From Sepiola atlantica (Eukaryota; Mollusca; Cephalopoda; Sepiida; Sepiolidae), in the NCBI GenBank assembly GCA_963556195.1, contig OY744531.1:46234700-46298699 (forward strand): 64,000 nt of DNA, given 5' to 3'. Made by a program: the position numbers and the translations under genes. How positions within the stretch are numbered: position 1 is the stretch's first letter; the number at the start of each line of letters is the position of its first letter. Shown one piece after another: positions 1 to 11,689 of the stretch. The notes beneath the pieces were generated by a model, which was not told the origin of the DNA, did not search any database, and was given only the letters and a program-made list of their open reading frames with translations.

Positions 1-281
1 TCATGATAACCACTATTTTTAGGGCTCTGTTGTAAATGCTGCTTGACGTTTTAAATACATTTTCGTTTCCCAGAGTAATTGCTAATCCTACGTTCGATAG
101 AATTAGGCATCTGTTTTATGATTGATGGGGGTGATTGAACTTTGGGTTTACGTATATTAGATTTGCGTTATCCTTTAAATATAGTTCGTAAGTATTTTCA
201 TTTAAATTTAAAGTGACATCTAAAAAGTAAGTTTTTTTTTCTTAGCTAGTACGCCTATTCTTAGGCTATACTAAACACCAC

Positions 282-317
<36 letters not shown>

Positions 318-2387
318 CCGGTAACACGAATTCCATGCATTTTATCTTGACAGTTCCCTACAGAGATTAAACGCAGAATGACATGTTGCGTGGGGATATC
401 GCTTTATTTTGATAAACTTAGGCGATTAAGTCTGTTTTTTTAAAAGTGTGTGTTTTAGGAAGAAGAGGAGGGGAGAAGGAGGGGGAGGGTTAGCCACTCG
501 AAGTGAGAGTTAGTGGAAGGGTATGTATTTTTTACTACCCTATTTGCATGAAGTATACAAAAGTTAAGCTCTCACCCCGACAGCCTTTTTGGTAATTGTG
601 TTTCGTTAAGACAAACGAATATTGAAATAAACACAACATTTATGTTTACACATATTATAAGTATATGCGTCGGTGGAAAATTTAATTCTACTGCGTTTGC
701 TATAAATTATTTGTTTTTTAATTCTTTTTTCGAGTTCTCGACTGGAAACTATTCTTAACTTTTACAGGAGAGCGAAATTATTCCCATCTTTCTGTAAAAT
801 ATACTTTTTCAAAGACGAGACCTTTTTTATGAGACGATGATTAAAAAATAAGATTTACTTTGCTGTGCACTAATTTATATCCTGGAGAAAACTTGTAAAA
901 AGACGTAACTGTTTTCTTTTAGAATTTGTTGTTAACAATATTTTATATGAACAAGAGCTTTTAATGGAAAGGCAAAACCATTTTTTAAATAAAGATGCGA
1001 CGTATAAATTTTAAAGAAGATAAAAAGAAGCTGTGTTGTATTTCTATTTTCAATAAATGCTGAGCGCTAATGAGCATTATACATGCCAAGAAACGGAAGA
1101 CGTCCCTGTACGTGACTACGCATGCGTGCCATACCAATTTTCCCATTTATCTTTTGTCATAAAAATGTTCACTCGCTGGAAAATTATATTTGTCGATTCT
1201 TAACAAAGGAAATGCTCTTTTCTACTTTAAAAAAGAAACTATTCTCGTGAATAGCTTAAACAAATTTATTCATTAAACTATATTTCCATTTAAAATCAAG
1301 AATTAAAAAGTATTTGGTGCATAATTTTTGTTATTTTTGGTTGATTTCCATGAGTCGAGTATTATGTAAGGCGGGCGTCATCGCATCTATAGATTACAAG
1401 TTAAAAGGTTAATGTTATTTTAAATCAGCGGGAAAACGTTTCATTTTGTAGATATTTTTTAAAAAACCTGTCACAGAATTAATTGTACAGAGATGTATAA
1501 AAATCCCTAACTTACTCCCTGATCAGCGTCCACCAATAGATCACTATCAAAAGTGTTGAGTCATTATAAAAGTATACTAGTTTGGTTACAACCACTACCA
1601 CTATCGGTTTCACTTCTATTGCATTAAAAAAATCGCCATAAAAAACCGTCGAAAAATGGCATCACGTACAAGTTGTTTTCCAGCTAGAAAAGTTACAAAT
1701 GTTGTTACTTACATTTAGACGTTTTCGAAACTCATACCATATAAATTGAAACTATAATGTTGAATGTAAACAAACCCATTTTACACACAATTATTCAAAT
1801 GAATTGATTCATGAGAAATAATAAATTTATTAATTAATACTTCTTAAGAATTATTAATCAAACCAAACGACTGTAGATTTCTTTTTGAAATAATTCTCTT
1901 AATTGCCAAAGGTTTATTTAAAAAAAAACTCATACTGGTTTGGTTAACAATTATCATCATCATTTCCGGAATGTCATGAACCGATTGATATTATCTGCCA
2001 TCTTCGCACCAATCTGTTACTATCTCAGACTGAGAGCACTTTTTACAAAATCTTATCGATTCAAAAAAATGCTAATTTTTGAACGATACAATTTTTGTGC
2101 GAGTCCAATTACCTTCACGTAATCAAAGATTTACTTTCAAAAAAAGGTATTAAAATCAGGATTCATAATATTTCCTTGAAATCTGCATCCGCTAATATTT
2201 TTCGTTTTAACGAAACAAATTTAGAGAATGAGGATTACATCTTTATGTGCAAGTTTAACGATTTGTAAACATATTTTACACAGAAATATTGCTTGAGAAA
2301 ACCCTATAAATACACTCCATATAATTTTTGATAAAATTCACAATACTTCCTAAAATCAACCTATTATTAGTACAAATAAAATTCACT
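1..2387. other. AT-rich intergenic stretch, nothing recognised
   Basis: No coding, RNA or mobile-element signal recognised apart from the short (TA)n tract near 285. The one short open frame near 1940-2122 is low-complexity and has no recognisable domain. Confidence 0.6.
285..314. repeat. (TA)n microsatellite
   Basis: Uninterrupted TA dinucleotides, about 15 units. Confidence 0.95.
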
Positions 2388-3020
2388 CTATGTCTGACTT
2401 GTCCACCAAATTTCAGTCGGGAATTTCATAGAGTCTTTGTTCTCTCGTGCTAAATTGCAAATAACTCTGACACACTCCTCCCTTGACACGCTTCTGATTT
2501 TGACCGTGATCGCTCTATTCAGTTCTCGAATAGTCTGGGGATTGTCTGTATAGACATTATTTTTTATATAACACCACAGATAAAAGTCTGACAAGGTTAA
2601 GCTCTGCTGAGTGTGAAGCCAGTTCAGGATGATACCTTCTACTTATAAGCCGATCAGCAAAGTACCCCACATCCATTTAAACAATCCATTTAAGATGTCA
2701 GACATTTCTCATTTCGTTTGAAATCGCTGTCAATCCATAACAATACATCTTTGTCAGCCTAAGGCTGCCCAACACATCTAAACAACCACAAGGTAGCACT
2801 AATTATTAATCTTGATTAAACGTAGATTCTCATCTTCAAAGCAGTAAGAAATAATGTTTCCGGCGTGTTTTTTATATTTTCAAGCTCGGGCACTAGACTT
2901 TATAGAGGGAAATGGTATTTGCAGTAAGCTTCTGGTGCCCTCGGAAGAGGTTATTATTTGATTTCACATGACCAGAAAACAGAAAATGAGCTTCATCAAC
3001 ACAGAGGTGAACATTTTTAG
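2388..3020 (-). pseudogene. Decayed mariner-like (IS630-Tc1-mariner) DDE transposase
   Basis: Read on the minus strand, this region keeps two landmarks of the family in the expected order. First comes a DEAHF block followed by SGHV (codons for DEAHF at 2997-2983), which matches the strand around the first or second catalytic Asp in mariner/Tc1-type transposases. Further on comes DRLISR-like sequence, then a W..(P)..L-SDFYLW block, with the third acidic residue encoded at 2588-2586, followed by IKNNVYTDNPQTIRELN. That matches the C-terminal 'DFFLWGYLK..VY...P.TI.EL' segment of these enzymes. The frame changes and stops interrupt the middle (about 2690-2940), so it is dead. Terminal inverted repeats were not found. 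The assignment to the superfamily is from motif recognition; the exact clade is not resolved. Confidence 0.72.
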
Positions 3021-4004
3021 CATAGCATTGGACCGCAACAAATGAAAGACGGTTAGGTATTCATGACGGACATATCAGGCATAAAAGTAAGTTTATTTGT
3101 ACCAAATATCGTTCGATTGTATAAAGGATTGTAAATTTTATTAAACATGCCAGGGGTGGCACTTTTAAGAGTCACCTTATATTTAACATAAATAAAAATT
3201 AAAATAAATAACAGCATTAATATTCACTTAACTTAAGTTTAAAGTAAGTATAACAACGTAAACGCTAACATCAGTTTATGTATTAAACGGTTGGAAATTA
3301 GAAAAGAATGAAATAGAAAAATATTTATAGTCGTCTTACCAATAAGCTTTGTATAAAGGCGGGTACTTACCTACAACAATAAAAAAGAAGAACATTAATT
3401 TGAAGGTTTAATAACAGTAAAAGCAACATTATTAAAAATACGATTTTAAAGATAAAACAAATGACAGGAATTAAATAACTTTAAATAAATGCTATGTTTT
3501 TTCTAGAGATATAAGTTAACCTTGAGGTCTATTTATGATACACAAACAACGTAACCCAGTGTTGCCCTTATATTAAATTTAAAACGACATGCACTTTCCT
3601 AATGTTGTCCTGCGTTCTGTTCACTTTCAATTTTATTTCACCTTATATTTTAAAATCGCATGAATACATTCAAAAACTATAGGTGGCAAATCAGCAAACA
3701 GGCCAACATAGATATATGGAGTGCTGATAGCATGACTAATGCAATGAGGGAGGAACTGACTACGCAATGTCGGTCTTAATAGTAAATGAGTAAAATAATA
3801 ATTTAATGGGCAATTGTAAAAGCTAGGTTGGAACGGGAAATAATACACACGTGAAGTAATTAGATGAGTTTAGTAATATAAAACACGCGAAGAGAAGAAA
3901 AAGAACAAAAAAGACGATCATCTTTAAATTCGCTTTAGTTTACGCCATTGCATTTTTTGTTTCAATAAATATTCGATAAGAGGAGCTCAATTGCTAGTTG
4001 GCGT
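3021..4004. other. AT-rich intergenic stretch
   Basis: No gene or repeat recognised. Short open frames here lack any domain signature. Confidence 0.55.
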
Positions 4005-4249
4005 AGTAAGTATGATGATCTTATAGCGCGCACGTTCTTAGTAAGTATGATGATCTTATAGCGCGCACGTTCTTAGTAAGTATGATGATCTTATAGCGCG
4101 CACGTTCTTAGTAAGTATGATGATATTATAGCGCGCACGTTCTTAGTAAGTATGATGATCTTATATCGCGCACGTTCTTAGTAAGTATGATGATCTTATA
4201 GCGCGCACGTTCTTAGTAAGTATGATGATCTTATAGCGCGCACGTTCTT
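4005..4249. repeat. 35-bp satellite, 7 tandem copies
   Basis: Seven head-to-tail units start at 4005, 4040, 4075, 4110, 4145, 4180 and 4215. Each begins AGTAAGTATGATGAT and contains the GC-rich core GCGCGCACGTTC. Only two substitutions are seen: copy 4 has C to A in the middle, and copy 5 has G to T in the GCGCGC core. The near-identity implies recent expansion. Confidence 0.97.
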
Positions 4250-4504
4250 AGAGAAATATACTCCTAGTTATCACAACGTAACAATTTATTTTAAAAGTTT
4301 GGTTTATTGTATTTGTTTTACCGTTTTTTAATCAATTTTCTCTGCTTATTCCAAAAATGTTATTTTTTTTCTTTATCATCGACCGTTATAGAAATACCTC
4401 GCTTTTCAATGTCATCATATATTAGAAAATGCTATATGTTCTGCTACTAAATGTATATCTAATTTTCTCTTTCAGATCAATTACTAAGTTCTGTTCTTAT
4501 TAAG

Positions 4505-5302
4505 ATGGCTACTCGAAGATGTAATAATTGTCCAGATACATTTTGCTATGTGTGTGGTTATTATATTGAAAAGAAAACAGGTCCAAATTGTGGATAGCAT
4601 ACACACTCTATTTTCGGTGACCAGGAAATAACTTGCTAACAGGTGACTGAGATGTCATGCTACAATTTCTATGATAACTGTCACTCGACTGAGTGTCACT
4701 CGACTGAGTGTCACTCAACTGAGTTCCACTCGACCGAGTGCCACTCCATTAGGATAAGTTTGTGAAGGCTTTAGATTTTGGAGGAGAAGCTTTTCAAGAA
4801 ATTCGTTTTATGTTGCCAAAGTTATCAGATGCTAAGATCAAAGGTGGTATATTTGTTGGACCCAAAGTAAATGCAATGTTGAAGTCGGAGAAACTTGAAA
4901 GAGCGATGACAAAAGTTGAAAAAGAAGCTTGGTGCGCATTTCAGTATGTAGTTCGTGGATTCTTAGGAAATCACAAGGATCCTAATTACAAACAGCTGGT
5001 ATCAAAGCTTATTGAGAACTTCAGGAAACTGAGTTGTCGTATGAGAATGAGATGAGAATGAGATGAGAATGTAAAACATGAACCCTTCAGTTCATTTTTT
5101 GCATTCTCGTCTAGATTTCTTCCCCGAAAACTTGGGTGATATCAGTGAAAAACATGGTGGGAGATTTCATCAGGACATCGCTACAATGGAAAGAAGATAT
5201 CAAGGACGATCGGATACTGCGATGATGGGAGATTATATATGGTCTCTTGTCAAAAAAGATGAAAATGTGCACTTTAGAAAATCTCGATCGTCAAAGCATT
5301 TC
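4505..5302 (+). pseudogene. Broken copy of a dispersed invertebrate gene family (C2C2-type N-terminus, LDFFPENLG C-terminus)
   Basis: Three blocks in order resemble one family of multicopy, uncharacterised invertebrate proteins that I recognise from arthropod and cephalopod predictions. The first is an N-terminal cysteine-rich start (4505-4597: MATRRCNNC...FCYVCG, then a stop). The second is a middle block (about 4763-5040) with FLGNHKDPNYK. The third is a C-terminal block (about 5084-5302) with HSRLDFFPENLGDISEKHG and RRYQGR. Between the first and second blocks most of the expected protein is missing and a 15-bp minisatellite (4679-4752) is present. Between the second and third, an ATGAGAATGAG repeat (5041-5071) shifts the frame. 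The family's function is unknown to me; its high copy number suggests it is, or travels with, a mobile element. The copy cannot encode a full protein. Confidence 0.7.
4679..4752. repeat. 15-bp minisatellite, 5 copies
   Basis: Five units of the form TGTCACTCGACTGAG, diverging towards the 3' end. They lie inside the gap of the broken gene copy. Confidence 0.93.
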
Positions 5303-5305
5303 TAA

Positions 5306-6275
5306 GTTTAAGAAAAGAGTTATCAAAGCATTTACATTGCAAAGTTGTATGGTTTGTTTTGTTCTAACTAACATTGTATTTACTAAATACCATTCAATAT
5401 ATGAAAAAAGTATTAAATAATGTGTAATTATCTTTACAACATACTACTGTAGAAAAAGGTTGTGTATAAAACGTGAAAATATTAAATTAAGAAAAATAAA
5501 TATCGATATTATGCCAAAACGAATATTATTTTTGAATTCAGTAGCAAAACATACATTAAAAAAATACAAATAAACAAAACATGTGTTACATTGTGTTATA
5601 TTACGTATTGCGTATATAACGTGTTTCTGTTACGGTGTTCTGGGTTGAGAGAAGAGGACTTATGATTGTCAGCGGGAATAATAAGGTTAGTGATTCCAGC
5701 CACGCACCCGTTGAAATAACTATTCATAGAGGAAACGTTTGAACGAATTAAATATAGGAATCCTTATCGAAATTAACCCATAATTCGACTAATATCGCAC
5801 ACCAAACTGACGTCTATAGGCATATTTTGTTTATAAAGTTATACGAGGCAATGGAATAGGGGAAAATCTAACATTGCTTTATATTTAAGTTAATGACTTT
5901 TACATTTTGGGGGATTATTTCGATTATTCGAACTATTGTTCTGATCTTGGTTGTCATTCTCACTGTGTTCGTATTATTTCAAGTCCGTAACGATTTAATA
6001 TTATGTTTCGGAAGTTTTTAGATAGATATTTATATTTTGTATTATTTGGAATATTCGGGCTGATCTTCTCGTGTTGGAGGTGTGAGAATGACATCCGCTA
6101 TGAGAACAGTAGTCCGAATAATACAAATTATCAATCCTCATTTAAAAAATGCCGAACCATATACAGTTTTGTTGAAAAGAATTTAATAAATTTATAGAAA
6201 CCATTTTCTGACATAGTCTTGATATGACAATAATAAATTTATATATATATATATATATATATATGCATATATGTA

Positions 6276-6309
<34 letters not shown>

Positions 6310-8042
6310 CATGTATGTGTGCGTGCATGCATGTTTATCTAATGTCACAATAATAGCATTTGATCTTTTGGCTGACAAACATCACGACCACAGACGTTTG
6401 AACATTGATAATATACTTGTGGAAATTCGACGGTTGGCTACCTTCTATTTCTGTTTGTTTTTCTTGCTGTGAAAATTCCTGTCAGGGACATATTTTTATA
6501 AAAATTGAACGAACATTCTGATGCTTTAATTAATTTATTTATTTCATCATTGTAAAACATTTTTAAATAAATAATCTCTTTATTACCGTAAAACTAATTG
6601 TCGGCTACATATTTTAATACATGAAACGAATGCCACTTTTAAGTTAATAAGGATAACATCATTCTACTTATGTTGTTTTATTCGATTTTAGAACACCTCA
6701 TTTTTAAATTCATTAAGTCTAAAATTTGGGAAACACACCGACATTAGATAAGCAACAATTCCGTTTGTTTTTTAGGGGGTACGTCTTTCGCGATATGGCG
6801 GTCTCATTTTGTAAATGGGTGTAGAAGCTGATAACGTACGTACAAACGCATGCTCCCCATATATTAGGATACATGTAGATCAATGCAGTGCAACGCTGAT
6901 ATATTTTTCAAACTTGGTTTATGTAGAATAGCGTTATCGATTTATATAATGATGAAACGACTGACAAGTTCAAGGCAACATGTTTTTTTTACAACATATC
7001 GTCTGAAAGTTGTCTATTCTTCCAAATTGTTTATTATAAATGTTTGGTGAATTCATATTGAAAAGACGAACCGGTTCGTTCTTTAAATGCTTTAGCGTAA
7101 ACAGGGAAAATGAATCGTGTTTGTGTGCATGCAACACTTTCGCTTATTATTAACGCTGTTCTTTGTTTGAATTTATTGTTCATGCTTTATTTGAGCCGAT
7201 GTCGTATAAAACTATGGTTATTCTTCCACGCGCAAGAGACAACCCATCGCAAGTTCTGAGCGTCCTTTATAATTAGTAGCATTGACGCAGGAGCGTGTGG
7301 TCACTGACAGAAACACGCAACGAAGCTAATTGTTGGATAACCCTGAGTGATAACATGCTTTTTTGTAACTAGAGGACGTAAAGAAAGGGGTGGAAGAATT
7401 CCCCCATAGGATTCGGTTAAAAAAGTATGAGTATGATAACAGTTTAAAAAATCATTGCGTCACAATCAACACACATTATAGGATCTGAATTTCTAACCGG
7501 AACAAACCAACGACTGGAACACCTTCAAATATAACACCAACGCTCCAAAAAACATCCAGTATTCGGTTAAGCAACGAATCCAAAAAGCTTTAAACAAAAC
7601 ATATTTATTTGGTAACTGCTGATTGCATTAATACGTGTAAAGATTAAAGACGTCGGGAAGAACTGAACGAGTATGTGTGAGAAGAGAGTTCTCAGAACCC
7701 AGGTATCGAACGTTTATACTACTGAGGATAAAGACTGCAACAAAAAAACATACGTAGGTGAGAAGATTATTCTCCGGGACTATTTTCTTTACTAATTTGT
7801 TCAATTCTTAATAAACACATACACGTATCAGACAGCCGGCTCTTTTGATATTAACGGGAATTCATTAACAAAAAAAATAAAATAAATACCCGAAAAAAGA
7901 AGAAAGTTGAACACAAAGAGAAATGTGTAATATATATACGTTCTATTATAGATTTGATCTAATTTATGAAGTGTCATATTAGTGTGAGCGAACAGTCTAT
8001 ATTATTTATCAACACATAAATAAAGGTGAACGCAGAAAAAAG
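5306..8042. other. AT-rich intergenic stretch
   Basis: No gene recognised. The only structured feature is the compound microsatellite at 6240-6334. Confidence 0.55.
6240..6334. repeat. Compound (TA)n / (TATG)n microsatellite
   Basis: TA dinucleotides pass into TATG tetranucleotides and then degenerate GTGC/ATGC units. Confidence 0.95.
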
Positions 8043-8089
8043 ACAAATATATATATATATATATAAAAAATATTTGTTGTTGTTTATTA

Positions 8090-8142
8090 TCTATGTACGT
8101 ATACGTTTCGTACCCTTTTCAATCAGGACTCATCAGCATAGA
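8090..8142 (-). ncRNA. Hammerhead ribozyme, copy 1 (stem II damaged)
   Basis: Same fold as the other copies, but one extra base lies in the 3' strand of stem II (GGTAC instead of GGAC). This breaks the stem II pairing next to the GAAA core. Activity is expected to be reduced or lost. Confidence 0.8.
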
Positions 8143-8428
8143 GATATGACTATTCACTACTGGTCGTACGATTCGAAACCCTGGATTACAAGTATTTTTC
8201 AACTTACATCCAACGTCGTTAACCGCGCGCCCAATATTTGAATTGCCGATAATCAATGATAATTTAACACATATAAAAGCGGCTTGATGTCGAGGCATTC
8301 TACTTCTATTAAAGAAGGAATGATGCATATAAAGCAAGTGACGTCATGCTGTGTTTGTACTACCATTTAGAGTGCTCTACTTATTTTACGAGGAGCGACA
8401 AATATAAAATATTTGTTGTTGTTTATTA

Positions 8429-8480
8429 TCTATGTACGTATACGTTTCGTCCCTTTTCAATCAGGACTCATCAGCATAGA
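8429..8480 (-). ncRNA. Type I hammerhead ribozyme, copy 2
   Basis: Read 5' to 3' on the minus strand: stem I UCUAUG, core CUGAUGA, stem II GUCC, an 11-nt loop, GGAC, core GAA, stem III ACGU-AU-ACGU, cleavage base A, then stem I CAUAGA. All three stems pair perfectly and every conserved core base is present. The very short stem III is typical of metazoan retrotransposon hammerheads, which often act as dimers. Predicted cleavage lies between 8435 and 8434. Confidence 0.92.
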
Positions 8481-8766
8481 GATATGACTATTCACTACTG
8501 GTCGTACGATTCGAAACCCTGGATTACAAGTATTTTTCAACTTACATCCAACGTCGTTAACCGCGCGCCCAATATTTGAATAGCCGATAAACAATGATAA
8601 TTTAACACATATAAAAGCGGCTTGATGTCGAGGCATTCTACTTCTATTAAAGAAGGAATGATGCATATAAAGCAAGTGACGTCATGCTGTGTTTGTACTA
8701 CCATTTAGAGTGCTCTACTTATTTTACGAGGAGCGACAAATATAAAATATTTGTTGTTGTTTATTA

Positions 8767-8818
8767 TCTATGTACGTATACGTTTCGTCCCTTTTCAATC
8801 AGGACTCATCAGCATAGA
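8767..8818 (-). ncRNA. Type I hammerhead ribozyme, copy 3
   Basis: Identical core and stems to the copy at 8429-8480, exactly 338 bp further on. Predicted cleavage lies between 8773 and 8772. Confidence 0.92.
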
Positions 8819-9104
8819 GATATGACTATTCACTACTGGTCGTACGATTCGAAACCCTGGATTACAAGTATTTTTCAACTTACATCCAACGTCGTTAACC
8901 GCGCGCCCAATATTTGAATAGCCGATAAACAATGATAATTTAACACATATAAAAGCGGCTTGATGTCGAGGCATTCTACTTCTATTAAAGAAGGAATGAT
9001 GCATATAAAGCAAGTGACGTCATGCTGTGTTTGTACTACCATTTAGAGTGCTCTACTTATTTTACGAGGAGCGACAAATATAAAATATTTGTTGTTGTTT
9101 ATTA

Positions 9105-9156
9105 TCTATGTACGTATACGTTTCGTCCCTTTTCAATCAGGACTCATCAGCATAGA
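9105..9156 (-). ncRNA. Type I hammerhead ribozyme, copy 4
   Basis: Identical core and stems to copies 2 and 3, with the same 338-bp spacing. Confidence 0.92.
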
Positions 9157-9442
9157 GATATGACTATTCACTACTGGTCGTACGATTCGAAACCCTGGAT
9201 TACAAGTATTTTTCAACTTACATCCAACGTCGTTAACCGCGCGCCCAATATTTGAATTGCCGATAATCAATGATAATTTAACACATATAAAAGCGGCTTG
9301 ATGTCGAGGCATTCTACTTCTATTAAAGAAGGAATGATGCATATAAAGCAAGTGACGTCATGCTGTGTTTGTACTACCATTTAGAGTGCTCTACTTATTT
9401 TACGAGGAGCGACAAATATAAAATATTTGTTGTTGTTTATTA

Positions 9443-9494
9443 TCTATGTACGTATACGTTTCGTCCCTTTTCAATCAGGACTCATCAGCATAGA
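9443..9494 (-). ncRNA. Type I hammerhead ribozyme, copy 5
   Basis: Identical core and stems. It lies in the last, incomplete unit, which ends in the (TA)n tract at 9565. On the transcribed strand this is the first hammerhead of the array. Confidence 0.92.
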
Positions 9495-9559
9495 GATATG
9501 ACTATTCACTACTGGTCGTACGATTCGAAACCCTGGATTACGAGTATTTTTCAACTTAC

Positions 9560-9564
<5 letters not shown>

Positions 9565-9601
<37 letters not shown>
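9565..9601. repeat. (TA)n microsatellite bounding the retrozyme array
   Basis: Pure TA run that replaces the rest of the fifth 338-bp unit. Confidence 0.95.
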
Positions 9602-9603
<2 letters not shown>

Positions 9604-10760
9604 ATAACTTTTACCAATAGATATGATACAATAATTATTTTGACCCCAAACTGCCTATTCACGGTCTGAATGTTGATGGAAAAAAATCCATCGTATCATT
9701 TTTATTTCAAGCATCACAGTCTCCATTTTCATGACGCAGGCGTGGACTTGACAAGATTGCAGGATAGGAGAACAGAGAAGGGAAAGGGCGAAGAATGAAG
9801 AGATTGGAGTGACAGTGTCGAATTAGATAAAGAAGAAGATAGTAAGCTGCCGACAACTAAGAAGATCGGTTTAGATAGAAGGGAGGCTGGTAAATCATAA
9901 CTTTCACACTTAAAACGAGTTGGGATACAGTCGTTAAAGTTAGCTAGAAAGTAGTTTATGTAAAGAGTTTCAAAGAAAGAGGATTAAGAAAAAAACTAAT
10001 ATGACGATAACATATTAAAGGTTGAGAAATTTTAAGTTAATGTTTGTCATGAAATATTTAAAATAAGAATAAGGGTAAAAGAAAAATAGAGAAAATTAGT
10101 TTGAAATAATTATTCTCAGGTATGTGTTGGTAAAAGTAACCTTATAGTCCGAAACACTATGTACGTTTTTTTAGTCGAAAATATAAAGTCTGATGTATAT
10201 TTATAGTTCTATATAAGTTGTATATTACACTGAACATTTTATCTCGTTACTATATATATATACACATTAAACTAAATATAAATTAGTCAACGTTTATATC
10301 CCTATGCATTTTGTATCCTTACTTTAATAACCTAACATATCTGCTTAAGAATAACTTATTTCAGGGATTGAGTTATGTTTAAAAATGTTTTTATTATTCT
10401 AACAAGTCGCCCATCGCTCTCTTAGCTATCTATTATTTCTCCCCCGTTTCTCACTCTATGTTGATTCGTTCACTCTCTAATATTTATTAATGGATCTTTG
10501 TACATTTAGAGAACGAGTGGTTCTCCCTTGTAACCGTAGTCAGCTAACTTACACACGTGCGTCTGTACATACCACAGACACGTATATACATTAGATGGCA
10601 AAATAATACGTTTCGTTGTGTCTCTATGAAATAAAACTGAATAATAATACTTCTATATGATATTAATAAAAATAACAATATACCTTATTCATGAACAAAG
10701 TCTGACTTAAAAAGCAAAATGTATGTGTTTAAAACATGTGTTTATGTTATTTTTTTATTT
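9602..10760. other. Intergenic stretch, partly purine-rich
   Basis: The 9750-9900 interval is rich in A and G on the plus strand. No gene or named repeat recognised. Confidence 0.5.
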
Positions 10761-10764
10761 TTTA

Positions 10765-11548
10765 TTAAAGGGTCACCACTTATCAAGGGCCGGGAACCAC
10801 CCGAGGATAAGATAACAGAGATCGTCAGTCATGATCGCCTTCAAAAAAGGATCGGAAACATTGGGTTAGATTGACAGAACATTACTTAAGGGGAATTGGT
10901 TGCCCATGAGGACGGCTCAAGTGTTTGTTCACATTAGACTTGAAGACGACCATGCTGTAATCGGTTGGGAAGTGGACTCGTGGTATCTTGTCCCACACGC
11001 GGGATGTTCTAGGTAAGAAACTTTGTTAATTGAAATTTTGTTTAGTTTTTTGAAAACAGAGACAGAAAGGAAAGTTATTTGCTGAGGTTGTAGCTAAACG
11101 AGTTCTTGCTGAGAATGTTTTACAGGGGTACCAGTTGTTGGACTTTAGTCGGGCACTTAACATGAGCATAGCTATACAGAAGAGAGTGGCTACCAACATC
11201 TCTTCTGTGCGAGTAATAGGCCGAAGGGACGAAAAGGGAACATTTCTCCTTAGATTGTTAAGTCGATGTTGTACTCTGTCAAGACAGGAAAGAGTGCTCC
11301 GTGTGTCACATCCTCAGATATGATAGCAGTACTCCATTCTATGGCGAATCTGACTCGTATACAGGTAAAGGATTGCGTCAAGTTTGCAGGTACTTTATAG
11401 AGCGGTAGAATGATCGAACCCTTTTCCAGCAGCTTTAGCAACAGATGTGATGTAATTATTCAAATTGAGGTCTGAGGTGGGAGTCATTCATGAGAAGATT
11501 ATCATGCAAGGGGGCTTCCTTGAGGAGATTCGAAGTAGTTTGCTAATC

Positions 11549-11551
<3 letters not shown>
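10765..11551 (+). repeat. Dispersed repeat with coding-like segment, copy 1
   Basis: This block has a diverged second copy at about 24440-24840 in the same orientation. Shared landmarks include TTGTTNANATTNNACTTGAA near 10927, a GGTAAGAAA-type context near 11012 and AGTCGGGCACTTAA versus AGTCGAGAACCTAT near 11150. The first conserved part reads FVHIRLEDDHAVIGWEVDSW and ends at a consensus-like splice donor (AG then GTAAGA at about 11010). It could be a mobile-element gene fragment or a duplicated exon. No domain was recognised. The copy ends in (TA)n. Confidence 0.55.

Positions 11552-11606
<55 letters not shown>
11552..11606. repeat. (TA)n microsatellite
   Basis: About 27 TA units at the end of the dispersed repeat. 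Confidence 0.95.
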
Positions 11607-11610
<4 letters not shown>

Positions 11611-11689
11611 CATTTTTGTCGGAATTTTATTTTGTTTCAAACTTCTTCATATATATATACGTGTGTGTATTTATGCGTATTTGTATTTA

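Larger units (their letters stand above)
8043..9564 (-). mobile_element. Retrozyme-like tandem array, 338-bp unit with hammerhead ribozyme, about 4.5 copies
   Basis: Head-to-tail copies repeat every 338 bp (landmarks at 8346, 8684, 9022, 9360). Each contains a type I hammerhead on the minus strand, so a minus-strand transcript would be predicted to cut itself into 338-nt monomers. The predicted cleavage points are 8434/8435, 8772/8773, 9110/9111 and 9448/9449. Tandem units of a few hundred bases with one type I hammerhead each match the published description of metazoan retrozymes, which are non-autonomous and spread through circular RNA. The array is bounded by TA-rich sequence on the left (8046-8064) and by (TA)n on the right (9565-9601). 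The units around 8240 and 9258 share one variant (TTGCCGATAATC), while the two middle units share another (TAGCCGATAAAC). Short open frames appear on both strands of every unit only because the unit is repeated; I treat them as non-coding. Confidence 0.88.

Noticed and set aside
8119..9351. Repeated 72-77-codon open frames on both strands of the 338-bp array
   Set aside because: They recur only because the DNA unit recurs, exist on both strands at once, have no domain, and overlap a structured ribozyme. Non-coding repeat is the simpler reading.
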